From Pseudomonadota bacterium (GTDB lineage Bacteria > Pseudomonadota > Alphaproteobacteria > Caulobacterales > Caulobacteraceae), in assembly GCA_023409795.1 (NCBI GenBank), contig JAEYQX010000162.1, positions 1-19,019 on the forward strand: a stretch of DNA of 19,019 nt. Direction: 5' to 3'. Made by a program: the position numbers and the translations under genes. This document shows, one piece after another, positions 7,007-15,325 of the stretch. Position 1 is the first letter of the stretch. Each line of letters starts with the position of its first letter. The notes under the pieces were generated by a model that saw only the letters and a program-made list of their open reading frames with translations, was not told the DNA's origin and ran no database searches.

Positions 7007-7035
7007 CGCCGACCCTCTAGGGTCGCGGCGGTTTT
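7007..7035 (+). terminator. Possible terminator after the sigma/membrane-protein pair
   Basis: A hairpin with perfect arms CGACCCT and AGGGTCG around a 2-base CT loop spans 7010-7025. A further CGC/GCG pairing across a small bulge extends it to 7007-7030, and a short GTTTT follows. The stem is strong but the T run is only four, so termination would be partial at best. It lies between the candidate anti-sigma gene and the TPR gene and may separate the two transcripts. Confidence 0.35.
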
Positions 7036-7073
7036 GTGATCAGTCTTGGCAGCGATTTTTGGGGCGAGGTTTC

Positions 7074-7808
7074 GTGGTAGACGTCTTCGAACAGGTCGAG
7101 GAGGAGCTCCGCTCCGATCGATACAAGCGAATGGCCCGGACGTGGCTGCCGGTGCTCGGCGGTGTCCTGGTGCTGGCGCTTGTCGCCGCCCTGGCCTGGT
7201 GGGGCTGGCAGTCCTGGCAGACCAATCAGGCCGAAAAGGCCTCTGCTGCCTATGATCGCGGCATGGTGGCGCTGGAAGCCGGCGACGCCAAGACCGCCGA
7301 CGAAGCCTTTGCCGAGGCGGTCGAGGTCGGCAATGGAGCCTACAAGGCCCTGGGCCTGATGCAGCGCGCCGGCATCGCCGTCAGCGCCAACAAGAATACC
7401 GAGGCCGTGGCCCTGTTCGACGAAGCCGCCAAGGCTTCGCGTCAGCCGCTGCTGTCCGACGTCGCGGCCTTCAAGGCTGCGCTCCTGCTGATGGACACGG
7501 CCCCGTTGGCCGACATCCAGCAGCGCCTGGAGCCGCTGGTCGCCGAGAAGCGCCCGCTGCGCGCCTATGCCCAGGAAGCCCAGGCCATGGCCCTGCTGCA
7601 GCATGGCAAGACGGCCGACGCCCGCGCGATCTTCGTCCAGCTGCAGCTGGGCCAGGACGTCTCGGACGACGTGCGCGCCCGCGCCCAGGCTGCGGTCCAG
7701 GTGATCGACTCCGGCACGGCTGCGGCCCTGCCCAACATCGTTAAGGCCGCTTTGGCTCTGCCGGCTCCGACTGCGCCTGCCGCAGTGGCTGCAGAAGAAC
7801 GCCCGTAA
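7074..7808 (+). CDS. TPR-domain inner-membrane protein, YfgM-like
   Basis: This protein is predicted to be 244 residues. A basic N-terminus ('EELRSDRYKRMART') precedes one transmembrane helix at about 24-45, followed by a periplasmic helical repeat region. The TPR-like helices include 'AYDRGMVALEAGDAKTADEAF' type pairs, and the C-terminus is Ala/Pro-rich. This matches the YfgM family, which contacts the SecYEG translocon and periplasmic chaperones and is often encoded directly upstream of bamB and der, as here. I chose GTG 7074 because GAGG lies just upstream and the membrane-protein pattern starts there. An in-frame TTG at 7002 would begin inside the hairpin region. The bamB gene follows after 23 bases, suggesting one operon with bamB and der. 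Confidence 0.88.
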   Translation: MVDVFEQVEEELRSDRYKRMARTWLPVLGGVLVLALVAALAWWGWQSWQTNQAEKASAAYDRGMVALEAGDAKTADEAFAEAVEVGNGAYKALGLMQRAGIAVSANKNTEAVALFDEAAKASRQPLLSDVAAFKAALLLMDTAPLADIQQRLEPLVAEKRPLRAYAQEAQAMALLQHGKTADARAIFVQLQLGQDVSDDVRARAQAAVQVIDSGTAAALPNIVKAALALPAPTAPAAVAAEERP

Positions 7809-7831
7809 TCGACGCTTCAGGACGACCTTGC

Positions 7832-9252
7832 ATGAATCGCCTTCCTAAAACTGTCTTGATGTGCGGCCTGGCTCTGACGGTCGCGTCCTGTGGCACGATC
7901 CAGCGGGCCCTCCCGTTCGGGCTGGGCGGTGACAAGGAAGAGGTGGCGCGTGCCTCCGAAGGGCAGCGGGTCTCGATCCTGGAGTTTGAACAAAGCCTGA
8001 CGCCGTCCGCGGCCCTGTCGGGTCGGGACTTCTTCCTGCCCGGTCCCCAGGCCGCCACGGCCTGGACCCAGCCGGGCGGCAATGCCGACAACGCCATCGA
8101 ACACGTGATCGCCGCGCCTGAGCTGGCGATTGCCTGGCGTCGCGACATCGGCGCCGGTTCCTCGCGGACCCGCCAGGTGATGTCGCCCGTCGTCGCCGAC
8201 AACGGCCGCATCTTCGTCATGGACGGCGAATCGACCGTGACGGCGGTGGATGCCAACACCGGCACGGTCGTCTGGAAGGCTGACGTCAAGGTGGCCGACA
8301 ATGAGCGCGGCGGCCGCTTCTTTGGCCTTGGCCTGGGCGGCGGGGCCACCGGCGGCGGCTTTGGCGGTGGCGTGGCTGTCGGCGCGGGCAAGGTGTTCGT
8401 CTCGTCCGGCTATCGCAACATGACGGCCCTGGACGCGGCAACGGGCGAGGGGCCTGGACGACCAAGGTCGACCTGCCGATCCACGGTGCGCCGACGGTCT
8501 CGGGCCAGCGCGTCTATGCGATCGATGTCGACAACCAGCTGATGGCGTTCAACGTCAACACCGGCGTCCAGGAATGGTCCTATCGCGGCATTACCGAGCC
8601 GGCCCGCATCATGCGCGCCTCCAGCCCGGCAGTCAGCGGCGAGACGGTCCTGGCTCCCTTCTCCTCGGGTGAGCTGGTGGCCCTGCGCGCCAGCAACGGC
8701 CAGCCGGTCTGGCAGGAAGTCCTGTCGCGCACCAGCCGGACCAGCGCCCTGTCGGAACTGCGTGACATTGCCGGCCGTCCGGTCGTCAGCCGCGGCTTCG
8801 TCTATGCCATCAGCCAGTCGGGCGTGATGCAGGCCATGGACCTGCGCACGGGCCAGCCGCGCTGGTCGCTGCCGGTCGCGGGCGTCAACGCCCCCCTGCC
8901 GGTGGGTGACGTGGTCTATGTCGTGTCCAAGGACGGCGAGCTGACCGTGGTCAACCGCGACAGCGGCCAGGTTTACTGGACCCGCGACCTGAACGAGGGC
9001 CGCGTGCGCACCGAGGGCGGCGTCTTCGGCATTGGCTCCAAGACGGTTCGTCCGGTCTGGTCGGGCCCGATCCTGGCCTCCAACCGCCTGATCCTGGTCA
9101 ACTCGGATGGTGAGCTGGTGGCCTTTGATCCGAAGACGGGGGCCCTGCAGTCCACGCTGAAGCTGGGTGCCGCGGCCTTTATCGCCCCGGCAGCCTATAA
9201 TGGTGCCCTCTATGTCCTGACGGACAAGGGCCAACTGGTCAGCATCCGCTGA
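7832..9252 (+). pseudogene. bamB: Outer-membrane assembly lipoprotein BamB, with an internal frameshift
   Basis: BamB is a beta-propeller lipoprotein of the BAM complex that helps insert outer-membrane proteins. The N-terminus has a lipoprotein signal peptide with lipobox V-A-S-C20. Propeller repeats with 'DANTGTVVW'- and 'DAATGE'-type turns follow, and a Gly-rich insert lies at about 160-186. The frame breaks after residue 206 (GAG at 8447-8449). From GCC at 8452 the reading continues perfectly in another frame (AWTTKVDLPIHGAP..., later 'NVNTGVQEWSY') to the stop at 9252. Restoring one base in the GGGG run would give about 473 residues, the expected BamB length. Everything else looks intact, so a sequencing or assembly error is as likely as true inactivation. 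Without correction it would be read as 7832-8542 plus 8542-9252. Confidence 0.88.
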
Positions 9253-9283
9253 CCTTAGTCTGTTTTTGAGTTAGAAGGCCTGC

Positions 9284-10906
9284 ATGGCTCTGAAGATCGC
9301 CATTGTTGGCCGGCCCAATGTGGGCAAATCGACCCTGTTCAACCGTCTGGTCGGCAAGCGCCTTGCGCTGGTCGATGACCGGCCGGGGGTGACCCGTGAC
9401 CGTCGCTATGCCGATGGCAACATCGGGGACATGGACCTGACCCTCATTCACACGGCCGGCTATGAGGACGTGACCGACGAAAGCCTGGAAGCCCGGATGC
9501 GCGAGCAGACCGAGGCGGCCATCGACGACGCCGACGTCATCCTGTTCACCATGGACGCGCGCGAGGGCGTGACCCAGCTGGACCGCATCTTTGCGGACCG
9601 CCTGCGCAAGGTGCACAAGCCGGTCATCTTGCTGGCCAACAAGTCCGAAAGCCGTGAAAGCACGGGCGGGATCGGCGAGGCCCACTCCCTGGGCTTTGGC
9701 GAGCCGGTGGCCATCTCGGCCGAACACGGCGAGGGCATGGCGGACCTGTATCAGGCCCTGCTGGTCGCCTCGCAGGATGTCTTCATCGAGGAAGAGGACG
9801 AGCCGGAAAAGCCGATCCGCATCGCCATCATCGGCCGCCCCAACGCGGGCAAGTCGACCCTGGTGAACCGGCTGATCGGCGACGACCGCCTGCTGACCGG
9901 ACCGGAAGCCGGGATCACCCGCGACTCCATCTCGGTCGACTGGGAATATGAAGGCCGCCCGATCCGCTTCGTCGATACCGCCGGGATGCGCCGCAAGGCC
10001 CGTGTCCAGGAGAAGCTGGAAAAGCTGTCGGTGGCCGACACCATCCGCGCCCTGACCTTTGCCGAGGTCGTGGTTCTGGTCATGGACAAGGACGACGCCT
10101 TTGACACCCAGGACCTGCAGCTGGCCGACCTGGTCGAGCGCGAGGGCCGGGCCCTGGTCTATGTCGCCTCCAAGTGGGACCTGGAAGAAGAGCCCCAGTC
10201 GCGCCTGGCCGAGCTGAAGCGCATGGCCGAGGACAAGCTGCCCCAGCTGAAGGGCACGCCCTTCGTCGCCCTGTCGTCGCACAATGGCCGCGGCGTTGAC
10301 CGCCTGATGCCCGCCATCATCCAGGCCTATGAGACCTGGTCGGTGAAGGTGAAGACCAAGGACCTGAACACCTGGCTGGCTCTGGCGACCCAGAGGCACC
10401 CGCCGCCCGCCGTCGACGGCAAGCGCGTGAAGCCCAAGTATATGGCCCAGATCAAGTCGCGGCCGCCGACCTTTGTGCTGAACGCCAACCGTGCGTCCGA
10501 AATGCCGGACCACTACAAGCGCTACCTGATCAACTCCCTGCGCGAGAGCTTTGACCTGCCGGGCACGCCGATCCGCCTGACGGTCAAGTCGGGCTCGGAG
10601 AACCCCTATGTCGCGGGCGGGGCCAAGTCGGGCCCGGAACGCTTCAAGGGCGCGGCCAAGACGGCCCCGCGCAAGGTGCAGAAGGCCGAGAAGGAAGAGC
10701 GGCTGTCGAACCTGCCCGGCAAGGCGCTGGAGCAGAAGAAGTCCGGCATCAAGCCCAAGACCAAGGCCCTGGGCGGGCTGAAGGCCAGCGCTTCGAAGAA
10801 GGCGGGCCAGAGCATCGCCGTCCAGAAGGGGGCCCGTGGCGGTGCCCGCCAGGTCTCGCGCTCGGGCCGGGTGCGAACCGGCCAGAAGCAGGGCTCGCGC
10901 AAGTAG
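9284..10906 (+). CDS. der: Ribosome-biogenesis GTPase Der (EngA)
   Basis: Der is an essential GTPase that acts in assembly of the 50S ribosomal subunit. It has two tandem G domains and a C-terminal KH-like domain. Domain 1 has G1 'GRPNVGKS' (9-16), T37 in 'GVTRD' and G4 'NKSE' (119-122). Domain 2 has G1 'GRPNAGKS' (184-191), 'GITRD', G3 'DTAG' (231-234) and G4-like 'SKWD' (297-300). Oddly, the first-domain G3 reads 'HTAG' with His56 (CAC at 9449-9451) in place of the Mg-coordinating Asp; one base separates CAC from GAC. The protein is 540 residues, longer than the usual 440-500, because of a Lys/Gly-rich basic tail from about residue 450. A ribosome site AGAAGG lies 5 bases before ATG. It is the last gene of the TPR-bamB-der cluster. 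Confidence 0.96.
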   Translation: MALKIAIVGRPNVGKSTLFNRLVGKRLALVDDRPGVTRDRRYADGNIGDMDLTLIHTAGYEDVTDESLEARMREQTEAAIDDADVILFTMDAREGVTQLDRIFADRLRKVHKPVILLANKSESRESTGGIGEAHSLGFGEPVAISAEHGEGMADLYQALLVASQDVFIEEEDEPEKPIRIAIIGRPNAGKSTLVNRLIGDDRLLTGPEAGITRDSISVDWEYEGRPIRFVDTAGMRRKARVQEKLEKLSVADTIRALTFAEVVVLVMDKDDAFDTQDLQLADLVEREGRALVYVASKWDLEEEPQSRLAELKRMAEDKLPQLKGTPFVALSSHNGRGVDRLMPAIIQAYETWSVKVKTKDLNTWLALATQRHPPPAVDGKRVKPKYMAQIKSRPPTFVLNANRASEMPDHYKRYLINSLRESFDLPGTPIRLTVKSGSENPYVAGGAKSGPERFKGAAKTAPRKVQKAEKEERLSNLPGKALEQKKSGIKPKTKALGGLKASASKKAGQSIAVQKGARGGARQVSRSGRVRTGQKQGSRK

Positions 10907-10912
10907 ATTGAA

Positions 10913-10948
10913 AGGGGAGGCTCTGCATCAGGGCCTCCCTTTTTTTTT
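10913..10948 (+). terminator. Intrinsic terminator after der
   Basis: A 7-bp perfect stem (GGGAGGC at 10915-10921 pairing with GCCTCCC at 10933-10939) has an 11-base loop and is followed directly by nine Ts (10940-10948). It starts a few bases after the der stop. This is a textbook rho-independent terminator that ends the der transcript and separates it from the convergent ligase gene. On the other strand it lacks a T run, so it is unlikely to serve the minus-strand operon. Confidence 0.93.
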
Positions 10949-10958
10949 CTTGTAGGCG

Positions 10959-12317
10959 TCAGAGGGGCTGGCGGCGACGGCGGATGCGGGTCACGCGGCG
11001 CACCATCCGGGGGGCCATGTCGCTCTCTCCCAGCGCGGCCTTGAGGGCCAGGGTGACGAACAGGACCCAGCGCAGGTTATGCCAGACCATGGTGATGCTC
11101 TCGGTCATCATGGTCAGGGTATAGGCCGTCATCATCGGCACCAGCAGCCAGCCGGCGGGGCGGGCATAGGCTGACCACAGCGCGCGGCCCCACATCTCGA
11201 TGAACCACAGGCCAAAGATGATGACCCCGATCAGGCCGACGCCCAGGTAGACCTCCAGCCAGCCATTGTGGGCGTGGGCGGCGCTGAAGCGGGCCTCGTG
11301 GGCGATCCAGGCGGCCGGGCCGCTGATCGACTCGTCGTCCCAGGCCACGCCATAGCCAAGGCCGGTCCAGACATGGTCCTGCATCTGGCGAAGGATGGCC
11401 CCCCAGATCTCGGTGCGGCCCGTGAGGGTGGCGTCCTTGCCCAGCAGGTCAAAGAACTGGTCGGTGAAAAGCGCGATGAACAGGGTACCGGCGGCCACCA
11501 CCATGACCGACAGCCAGGTGCCGATGATCGCCCGCCTGGGGCCGCTCTTGACCAGGGCGACGAAGATCAGGCTGCAGATGCTGAGGATCAGGACCACCAG
11601 GGAAGTCTTCGATGTCGACAGGATCACGAGCCCGGCGGCCACGACCGCAAGGGCCAGCCACAACAGGCGACGGCGCGGGACCAGGATGGCCGCGGCCAGC
11701 ATGAAGATGGTGGCCAGGCCCATGTTCTCGCCCAGGGCATTCTTTTCCAGCCACAGGCCGCGCCAGGCCCCCGGGAAGATTTCCTGCATCCGGCCCATGT
11801 CCGGCAGCAGTGCCCCCAGGACCAGCGACGCGACGGCCATCAGGGCAAAGGCGGCGGCAAACAGCTCGGTCAGGGTGGTCCAGCGCCAGCGCGTGGCCAG
11901 GGCCACGCCGCCCAGGGTGGTAAAGACCAGGGCCATCACCCGCCTGGAGGTCATGTCCGGGGCGATCGACCACATGACCGAGGCGGCGGTCAGGCTCAGC
12001 AGCAGGATCAGCAGCGGGGCCCGCATCACGGCCTTGAAGCTGTAGCCGGGCCTGAGCAGCACCATGGCGAGCGCTAGGCCATAGGCGGGATAGTAGAAGT
12101 TCCTGAGGAAATCGGCCGAACGCTGGCCATAGCCCGTCATCGGGGCAGCCCAAGACTGGGAATAGATCAGGATGATGGCCAGCGAGGCCGCAAAGGCGGC
12201 GACGTCGGTCCAGGGGGTGGCGCGGACGGCAGGGCCCAGGGGCCTGCGCACGGCCGTTCGCGCGCCGCTATAGGATGTCGGTCCGGCTAGTCGTCCCCCC
12301 GGCGACTGGATCGACAT
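10959..12317 (-). CDS. O-antigen ligase/polymerase family membrane protein
   Basis: This 452-residue protein has about ten to twelve hydrophobic helices. Its Wzy/WaaL-type core includes 'ILSTSKTSL' (232-240), 'GRTEIWGAIL' (300-309) and the large-loop motif 'AHNGWLEVYLGVGLIG' (349-364), which carries the histidine typical of the family. Members either join O-antigen to lipid A-core or polymerise exopolysaccharide repeats at the inner membrane; sequence alone does not decide which. No glycosyltransferase, flippase or sugar-nucleotide gene lies within the window, so its polysaccharide is unknown. ATG 12317 is 10 bases after the stop of the SDR gene, suggesting co-transcription. A Ser/Arg-rich cytosolic N-terminus precedes the first helix at about residue 40. 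Confidence 0.87.
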   Translation of the reverse strand: MSIQSPGGRLAGPTSYSGARTAVRRPLGPAVRATPWTDVAAFAASLAIILIYSQSWAAPMTGYGQRSADFLRNFYYPAYGLALAMVLLRPGYSFKAVMRAPLLILLLSLTAASVMWSIAPDMTSRRVMALVFTTLGGVALATRWRWTTLTELFAAAFALMAVASLVLGALLPDMGRMQEIFPGAWRGLWLEKNALGENMGLATIFMLAAAILVPRRRLLWLALAVVAAGLVILSTSKTSLVVLILSICSLIFVALVKSGPRRAIIGTWLSVMVVAAGTLFIALFTDQFFDLLGKDATLTGRTEIWGAILRQMQDHVWTGLGYGVAWDDESISGPAAWIAHEARFSAAHAHNGWLEVYLGVGLIGVIIFGLWFIEMWGRALWSAYARPAGWLLVPMMTAYTLTMMTESITMVWHNLRWVLFVTLALKAALGESDMAPRMVRRVTRIRRRRQPL

Positions 12318-12327
12318 GGCCCGCGCC

Positions 12328-13086
12328 CTATGCCGCGTCAGTGGCCGGCCGCTGCTTCCATGCCTTGAAGCTGACCGTCAGGGGCGGGGTCCGGTCGGGG
12401 CGGGCCAGGTCACGGACCAGGTCGCCGATCTCGGACGGGTGGGGCAGGGTCATGGGGTCCTCGCCCGGATAGGCCTGGCCCCGCAGCTGGGTCCGCATCC
12501 GGCCCGGATCGACAATGCTGACGCGCACGGGCGTGCTCTCGATCTCGTCGGCCCAGCACTTCATCAGGGCCTCGGCACCGGCCTTGGTCGCCGCATACAT
12601 GCCCCAGAAGGCGCGCGGGGCGGTGGCAACGCTGGTGGTGAAGTGGATGACGCGCCCGGCGTCAGAGGCCATCAGCAGCGGCTCCAGCGAGCGGATCAGG
12701 CGATAGACGCCGGTGAAGTTGATCTTCTCGACCTTGGCGAACTCGCGCGGTTCGGCGTGGGAGACGGGCGTCAGGCCCGACTGGCCCATGATGGCGGCGG
12801 CCTGGACCCAGATGTCGATCCGGCCAAACCGCTCATAGATTGCGCCGCCCAGCCGGTCGATGGCCCCGCCGTCGATCAGGTCGAAGGGGATCAGGGTCGC
12901 GTGCTTGCCGGTGGCGGCATAGATGGCGTCGTCCAGCTCTTCCAGCCCACCCTGGGTGCGCGCACAGGCAATGACGTGGGCACCGGCCTTGGCCAGGGCC
13001 AGGGCGGATTCATAGCCAATGCCGCGCGAGGCCCCGATGACCAGGGCAATGCGGTTGGCGAGGGGAAGCGAAGCGTGATCAACCAT
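12328..13086 (-). CDS. Short-chain dehydrogenase/reductase (SDR)
   Basis: This predicted 252-residue protein is a classical SDR with an N-terminal Rossmann fold. Counted from ATG 13086, it shows the nucleotide motif 'GASRGIG' (18-24) and the catalytic tetrad N123, S152, Y164 and K168 ('GMYAATKAG'). The structural NNAG motif is altered to 'QAAAI', and the acidic or basic residue choosing NAD or NADP is not decisive by eye. The substrate is unknown. A GTG at 13092 is an alternative start two codons earlier; neither start has a strong ribosome site. It lies 65 bases after purF and 10 bases before the ligase gene. The purF-to-SDR order is familiar from Caulobacter-type genomes, but a role in purine synthesis is not implied. 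Confidence 0.92.
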   Translation of the reverse strand: MVDHASLPLANRIALVIGASRGIGYESALALAKAGAHVIACARTQGGLEELDDAIYAATGKHATLIPFDLIDGGAIDRLGGAIYERFGRIDIWVQAAAIMGQSGLTPVSHAEPREFAKVEKINFTGVYRLIRSLEPLLMASDAGRVIHFTTSVATAPRAFWGMYAATKAGAEALMKCWADEIESTPVRVSIVDPGRMRTQLRGQAYPGEDPMTLPHPSEIGDLVRDLARPDRTPPLTVSFKAWKQRPATDAA

Positions 13087-13104
13087 GGTCACGCTGATAG
13101 CGCG

Positions 13105-13139
13105 CCCGGGCTGAGGTTGAAAGCCACCTCAGCGCCGGG
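13105..13139. other. Strong hairpin between purF and the SDR gene
   Basis: CCCGG-GCTGAGGT (13105-13117) pairs with ACCTCAGC-(G)-CCGGG (13126-13139). This gives a 13-bp stem with one bulged base and an 8-base loop. No T run follows in either direction, so it is not a standard intrinsic terminator. It sits 13 bases after the purF stop and 19 bases before the SDR start, where it could attenuate, protect or process the transcript. The structure is seen; the role is inference. Confidence 0.55.
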
Positions 13140-13151
13140 ACGGAACATGGA

Positions 13152-14657
13152 TCAGGCCGTGACCAGCAGGGACAGCTGGCCGGGGTTGGCGCTGCGGCCG
13201 CCTTCCTCGATCTCGCGGTCCAGCAGGCGGGTCGGATAGTCGCCGGTGAAGTAGTGGTCCGTGAACTGCGGGCTGGCGGCATCGCGCTTGCCGGCACCGG
13301 TGGCCTCATACAGGCCGTCGATCGACAGGAAGCCCAGCGAATCGACTTCCAGGATGGTACGCATCTCTTCCATCGAGTGGGTGGCGGCCATCAGCTGCGC
13401 CCGCTCGGGCATGTCGATGCCGTAGAAGTCGGGATAGAGAATCTGCGGGCTGGCCGAGCGCAGGTGGACCTCCTTGGCCCCGGCGGCGCGGACCGCGCGC
13501 ACCAGCTTCAGCGAGGTGGTGCCGCGCACGATGGAGTCGTCGATCAGGACGACGCGCTTGCCTGCCAGCACGGCCTTGTTCGGGCTGTGCTTCATGCGCA
13601 CGCCCTTCTGGCGCGAGGCCTGAGACGGCTGGATGAAGGTGCGGCCCAGGTAGTGGCTGCGGATGATGCCCATCTCGAACGGGATGCCCGCTTCCTGGGC
13701 GTAGCCGAGGGCGGCCGGCACGCCCGAATCGGGCACTGGCACCACGATGTCGGCATCGATCTGGAACTCGCGCGCCAGGCGACGGCCCATCTCCTTGCGG
13801 ACCTCATAGACCGAGCGACCGTTCACGATGGAATCCGGACGGGCGAAATAGACGTATTCGAACAGGCAGGGACGGGCGGGCTTTTCGGGGAAGGGCTTGA
13901 TCGAGGTCAGGCCTTCCTCGTCGATCACGACGACTTCGCCATGCTCGATGTCGCGGATGAAGGTCGCGCCCATGGTGTCGAGCGCGCAGGTTTCCGAGGC
14001 CAGGACCCAGGCCTTGCCCAGCTTGCCCAGGACCAGGGGGCGGATGCCCAGCGGGTCACGGGCACCGATCATCTTGAAGCGGGTCTGGGCGACCAGGGCA
14101 TAGCCGCCCTCGATCCGGCCCAGGGCATCAATGAAGCGCTCGACGATCTTGGCTTTGCGGCTGCGGGCGATAAGGTGAAGGATGGCCTCGGAGTCCGAGG
14201 TGGACTGGAAGATGGCCCCTTCCGACACCAGCTGGCTGCGCAGGTATTTGAAATTGGTCAGGTTGCCGTTGTGGGCGATGGCGATGCCGCCCTGGTCCAG
14301 GTCGGCGAACATCGGCTGGATGTTGCGCAGGAAGCTGCCACCGGCGGTCGAGTAGCGCGTGTGGCCCACGGCGGCCGCGCCCGGCAGGCGGCTGGGCAGG
14401 TCAGCATTGCCGAAGGCCTCGCCTACCAGGCCCTGATGGCGCTCGGTGTGGAAGCGTTCGTCAGCCACGCTGGCGATGCCGCAGGCTTCCTGGCCCCGGT
14501 GTTGCAGGGCGTGAAGGCCCAGCGCCACGATCGAGGAAGCTTCGTTGTCCGGGGCCCCCCAGACACCGCAGACACCACATTCCAGGCGAAGCTGGTCGTC
14601 ATCCGGCTCGCGCCAGTGCTCATTGTGAACGACAGGGTCAGCGATAAGATGGCGCAT
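13152..14657 (-). CDS. purF: Amidophosphoribosyltransferase
   Basis: PurF makes 5-phosphoribosylamine from PRPP and glutamine, the committed step of purine synthesis. It is predicted to be 501 residues from ATG 14657. A propeptide of 26 residues precedes the catalytic Cys27 ('LECGVCGVWG'), which must be exposed by cleavage in this family. The glutaminase domain follows with 'GHTRYSTAG' (98-106) and 'NGNLTN' (130-135). The phosphoribosyltransferase domain has the PRPP loop 'VVLIDDSIVRGTT' (369-381). ATG 14657 is preceded by GGAG 7 bases upstream; an in-frame TTG at 14681 is less likely. The order cvpA-purF is widely conserved. The cvpA gene ends about 80 bases upstream on the same strand. No purine riboswitch was recognised in the gap. 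Confidence 0.96.
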   Translation of the reverse strand: MRHLIADPVVHNEHWREPDDDQLRLECGVCGVWGAPDNEASSIVALGLHALQHRGQEACGIASVADERFHTERHQGLVGEAFGNADLPSRLPGAAAVGHTRYSTAGGSFLRNIQPMFADLDQGGIAIAHNGNLTNFKYLRSQLVSEGAIFQSTSDSEAILHLIARSRKAKIVERFIDALGRIEGGYALVAQTRFKMIGARDPLGIRPLVLGKLGKAWVLASETCALDTMGATFIRDIEHGEVVVIDEEGLTSIKPFPEKPARPCLFEYVYFARPDSIVNGRSVYEVRKEMGRRLAREFQIDADIVVPVPDSGVPAALGYAQEAGIPFEMGIIRSHYLGRTFIQPSQASRQKGVRMKHSPNKAVLAGKRVVLIDDSIVRGTTSLKLVRAVRAAGAKEVHLRSASPQILYPDFYGIDMPERAQLMAATHSMEEMRTILEVDSLGFLSIDGLYEATGAGKRDAASPQFTDHYFTGDYPTRLLDREIEEGGRSANPGQLSLLVTA

Positions 14658-14736
14658 CGTCAGGCTCCGATGTCCGAACAAGGTAACTCAAGCGGCAGCG
14701 CCGCGCACGTAGTCCTCTATTGCCCTCGGGGCAAGG

Positions 14737-15273
14737 CTATTGATTGGAAAAGCCTTCGCGCACGGAGCTTTTCACGACAGGTGTGATGGCATCGGCCCCC
14801 TTGCCCAGGGCGGGCAGGACGGTCTGGATCGTCCGCGCTGAGCCCTCGCTGACCGCAAACAGCCGGGCCTGGGTCAGCCACAGTGGCGGATTGTCGGTCA
14901 TCACCCCCATCAGGGTCAGGTGCGCCGCGCCGATCAGGACCAGGGCGCGCACCAGGCCGATCACCAGGCCCAGCGCCTGGTCAACCACGCCCAGGGCATG
15001 GCCGCGAAAGCCCTTGGACAGGCTGGAAGCCAGAATTCTCAGGCCGAAATAGAGAATCAGGAAGGTCAGGCCGACAGCCAGGATCGACCCGGCCCAGTCC
15101 GGGTTCACCAGGGATCGGCCAATGGGGGCCGTCCACGGCAGGGTGACCAGGGCGATCAGGGCCGCGACCATGAAGCTGAACAGGGCCGTCAGCTCGCGCA
15201 GGCCGCCCCGGAACCAGCCCGCCGCCCCCGAGCCCAGCAGGGCCAGGATGATGAAGACGTCATAGCCGGTCAC
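14737..15273 (-). CDS. cvpA: CvpA family membrane protein
   Basis: This 178-residue protein has four hydrophobic helices (about 5-22, 28-46, 63-84 and 96-121). It carries the family-typical amphipathic segment 'GFRGHALGVVDQALGLVIG' with D98 just before the last helix, and a soluble C-terminal tail. CvpA is an inner-membrane protein linked in other bacteria to colicin V production, envelope stress and bile tolerance; its molecular function is not settled. The start is GTG at 15273, with a GAGGG-like site about 10 bases upstream. It lies 52 bases after radA and upstream of purF on the same strand, the standard neighbourhood. Confidence 0.93.
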   Translation of the reverse strand: MTGYDVFIILALLGSGAAGWFRGGLRELTALFSFMVAALIALVTLPWTAPIGRSLVNPDWAGSILAVGLTFLILYFGLRILASSLSKGFRGHALGVVDQALGLVIGLVRALVLIGAAHLTLMGVMTDNPPLWLTQARLFAVSEGSARTIQTVLPALGKGADAITPVVKSSVREGFSNQ

Positions 15274-15325
15274 GCGTGCAGGGCCCTCGGTATAATCGGA
15301 TGGTCCGCCAGGGGCGGGAACTGAC

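Noticed and set aside
7002..7073. TTG start at 7002 for the TPR protein
   Set aside because: It would place the start inside a terminator-like hairpin and add residues before a typical basic N-terminus; GTG 7074 has a nearby GAGG.
9239..10513. Minus-strand open frame of 424 codons opposite der
   Set aside because: It is antisense to Der, which has intact tandem G domains; the translation has no known fold signature.
13254..14786. Plus-strand open frame of 510 codons opposite purF
   Set aside because: It is antisense to a clear PurF and compositionally typical of a shadow frame.
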